DNA of 7,616 nucleotides, taken from contig VBKA01000156.1 of assembly GCA_005879815.1 (NCBI GenBank), forward strand, positions 1 to 7,616. The letters run 5' to 3'. The translations under genes and the position numbers were made by a program. Positions 6,559 through 7,616 of this stretch are shown here, piece after piece (the stretch's first letter is position 1; each line of letters begins with the position of its first letter). The notes under the pieces are model-generated. The model saw only the letters and a program-made list of their open reading frames with translations, was not told the origin of the DNA and did not search any database. This stretch comes from Chloroflexota bacterium. GTDB taxonomy: Bacteria; Chloroflexota; Limnocylindria; QHBO01.

Positions 6559-6594
6559 GCCAAGGCGGCCGCTGGCGGAGGCGGACGCCTTGGC
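6559..6594. repeat. 9-bp inverted repeat with 18-base spacer
   Basis: GCCAAGGCG at 6559-6567 pairs perfectly with CGCCTTGGC at 6586-6594. It lies between the divergent starts of the small minus-strand ORF (6514) and the plus-strand methyltransferase-like stub (6625). No T-run follows on either strand, so it is not a clear terminator; it could be a protein site, an mRNA hairpin or chance in GC-rich sequence. Confidence 0.35.
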
Positions 6595-6624
6595 GCCGTC
6601 GCGGCTGGAGGGTACGTTTGGCAC

Positions 6625-6735
6625 ATGACCGACGAGCCCTTGCCGCGCGCCTTCTACGAAGCCGACAGCTTGAGCACCGAGATCTACGACGCTCGGGCGG
6701 CAAGCATCATCCCGGGCAGCTCGGTCGAGGGTGAC
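6625..6735 (+). pseudogene. N-terminal stub resembling a SAM-dependent methyltransferase
   Basis: ATG 6625, with GGAGGG at 6607-6612 upstream, begins a frame of about 37 codons (MTDEPLPRAFYEADSLSTEI, then YDARAASIIPGSSVEGD). It resembles the leader of class I methyltransferases, where a YDA motif and GD precede the first helix and the glycine-rich LELGCGTGR SAM-binding motif. After D37 the resemblance ends. The frame stays open to TAA at 6916-6918, but the tail is low-complexity Arg/Ser/Gly/Ala and lies opposite a different relic gene. No SAM-binding motif is present, so no enzyme can result. The likely history is loss of the rest of the gene by deletion or rearrangement at about 6736-6754. 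The family assignment comes from memory of a short segment and is moderate only. Confidence 0.5.
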
Positions 6736-6754
6736 ACAAGCGGCGCGGTGGGCG

Positions 6755-6865
6755 CTAGGCGCGGAAGCGGTACCCGATGCCGCGGATCGTCTCAATCCTG
6801 TGCGCTTCGTCGCCGAGCTGGTGGCGCAGGGAGCGCACAGCGGCTTTCGTCCGGGTCGTCCCACT
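6755..6865 (-). pseudogene. C-terminal remnant of an OmpR-type winged-helix response regulator
   Basis: On the minus strand, 36 codons between an in-frame TGA (6868-6866) and the TAG stop (6757-6755) encode RTKAAVRSLRHQLGDEA then HRIETIRGIGYRFRA. This is the recognition helix and C-terminal hairpin of OmpR/PhoB DNA-binding domains (consensus roughly RLRRKLGDD..IETVRGVGYRF). No receiver domain or start codon precedes it. About 60 bases upstream, REQLL is readable in another frame at 6927-6913, the position where SREQLL is expected in this family, which suggests a frameshifted, decayed domain. The remnant converges on the methyltransferase stub, with about 20 bases between them. Confidence 0.55.
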
Positions 6866-7166
6866 TCACGGAGCCGTCGATCGCTGGCGGCGCCGAGGTG
6901 ATCGCGATCAGGGAGTAACTGCTCCCGCGCCCGACGCGTAGGCGAGGTGCGCCTGCATCCGCTCAACCGCGTGCGGGATGGTGCGCAAAGGCACCGGTGA
7001 AACGGTGCGCAGACTCCCTTTTTGGGGCTGGCACGGAGAATCGGCCAACATTAGGCATGGCGACTGCTCCCCTCACCACTGGCCACAACGAGGAGCTGCC
7101 GTTTCGTCGGGGCCACGTGGACGGGCTGCGTGGCAACGCCCGTGGTCTCAGAACGAGGAGCACAGG
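6866..7166. other. Non-coding or decayed stretch without a convincing gene
   Basis: The left end may hold frameshifted response-regulator sequence (REQLL at 6927-6913, minus strand). The middle has an 8-base direct repeat GGTGCGCA (6980-6987 and 7004-7011) and a 6-bp hairpin GCACCG/CGGTGC (6991-7008), followed 10 bases later by TTTTT (7019-7023). The right end has the 8-bp palindrome CCACGTGG (7113-7120) inside a 6-bp hairpin (7112-7134). The promoter of the secreted-protein gene must lie here, but I see no convincing -35/-10 pair. No tRNA or CRISPR pattern is visible. Confidence 0.5.
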
Positions 7167-7616
7167 ATGGCCATGCGCAAGCGTTCCCTCTCAAGCGCGG
7201 CGGTAGGAGCCATCGCGCTCCTATTCGCGTTCTCCCCCCTGTCGCTTGGCGCGGGCGATACGCGCATCGATGTGGGCAGTCCACCCAGCCCCTTTTCGCA
7301 GAACAAACAGAACGAGCCCGCCTTAGCGGTTGACGCCTATCACCCCAACATCCTTGCCGCCGGGGCTAACGACAACATCGACATGGAAGCCTGTAACGCC
7401 GGCGACCCGACCACCTGTCCCTTCACCGAAGGCGTGGGGGTATCGGGCATCTACTTCTCCTTCAACAGCGGCGCGAGTTGGACTCAGCCGACCTACACCG
7501 GCCTCACAGCGCGAAACTGCCTCGGTCCACAGCCGTGCACGCCAAGCGTGGGTCCGATTGGCACGCTGCCGTGGTACTACGAGGCTGGCCTGGTTTCCGA
7601 TGGCGATCCGGCGCTC
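7167..7616 (+). CDS. Secreted protein with Asp-box-like motif, possible BNR/sialidase-like propeller (runs off right edge)
   Basis: The first 150 codons are visible and unbroken. ATG 7167 is preceded by GAGGAG at 7155-7160 with 6-base spacing; the in-frame ATG at 7173 is the less likely start. The N-terminus is a Sec-type signal peptide: MAMRKR, a hydrophobic core at about 10-27, and probable cleavage after SLGA or SLGAG (29-30). The mature part has NEPALAVDAYHPNILAAGAN and then SFNSGASW (98-105), which fits the Asp-box pattern S-x-D-x-G-x-T-W with N for D and S for T. Four cysteines (76, 84, 118, 124) suggest disulfides. The visible end, SDGDPAL, is a phrase common in secreted BNR-repeat proteins. 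These features suggest an extracellular beta-propeller, but catalytic residues and repeat number cannot be judged from this part. It is oriented away from the sugar operon and is probably a separate unit; a shared role in glycan use would be speculation. Confidence 0.75.
   Translation, partial: MAMRKRSLSSAAVGAIALLFAFSPLSLGAGDTRIDVGSPPSPFSQNKQNEPALAVDAYHPNILAAGANDNIDMEACNAGDPTTCPFTEGVGVSGIYFSFNSGASWTQPTYTGLTARNCLGPQPCTPSVGPIGTLPWYYEAGLVSDGDPAL

Noticed and set aside
6305..6628. Plus-strand open frame of 107 codons
   Set aside because: No recognisable motif; it covers the operon promoter side and overlaps the more protein-like minus-strand small ORF.
6991..7023. Rho-independent terminator (hairpin plus T5, plus strand)
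   Set aside because: The stem is only 6 bp and the T-run starts 10 bases after it, too far for an intrinsic terminator; no plus-strand gene clearly ends there.
6997..7206. Short plus-strand frame upstream of the secreted-protein gene
   Set aside because: It overlaps the well-supported start at 7167 in another frame and has biased, Arg/Gly-rich shadow composition.
1..7616. CRISPR array, tRNA/rRNA, insertion sequence or defence system
   Set aside because: No spaced repeat series, cloverleaf, transposase motif or terminal inverted repeats were seen; the window is a metabolic operon plus relics.

Overview
This GC-rich bacterial window is dominated by one leftward (minus-strand) operon for uptake and first-step catabolism of L-fucose or a similar 6-deoxy/pentose sugar. 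The substrate-binding protein is a lipoprotein, whereas CUT2 binding proteins of proteobacteria are usually soluble in the periplasm. Together with the base composition this points to a monoderm high-GC lineage such as Actinomycetota or Chloroflexota. That placement is inference; no marker gene is present.

Reading the operon 5'->3' on the minus strand (right to left): a promoter/operator zone (6241-6285) with a 14-bp perfect palindrome of LacI-family type; an RbsA-like double-domain ABC ATPase (6255-4690); an RbsC-like permease (4638-3630); an RbsB-like lipoprotein binding protein (3519-2548); a LacI-family regulator (2448-1354); an RbsD/FucU-type mutarotase (1341-922); and the N-terminal half of L-fucose isomerase FucI (899 to beyond base 1). 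The logic is import of the sugar, interconversion of its anomers by the mutarotase, isomerisation to the ketose, and repression by the LacI protein. Kinase and aldolase genes are not in the window and may lie beyond the left edge.

The transporter carries two lesions. The permease has an exact 10-bp tandem duplication (4153-4172) that breaks its frame; deleting one copy restores a normal 332-residue CUT2 permease. The first nucleotide-binding domain of the ATPase lacks about 15 residues between its N-terminal strand and Walker A. Either the transporter is decaying or the sequence has local assembly errors. The downstream genes look intact.

Right of the operon, 6362-7166 is a low-density zone: a possible 50-residue minus-strand small protein, a plus-strand stub resembling a methyltransferase N-terminus (6625-6735) that stops matching after about 37 codons, and a minus-strand remnant of an OmpR-type winged-helix C-terminus (6755-6865). 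This looks like a scar of deletions or rearrangement.

The right edge holds the start of a plus-strand secreted protein with an Asp-box-like motif (7167 onward), cut by the window end.
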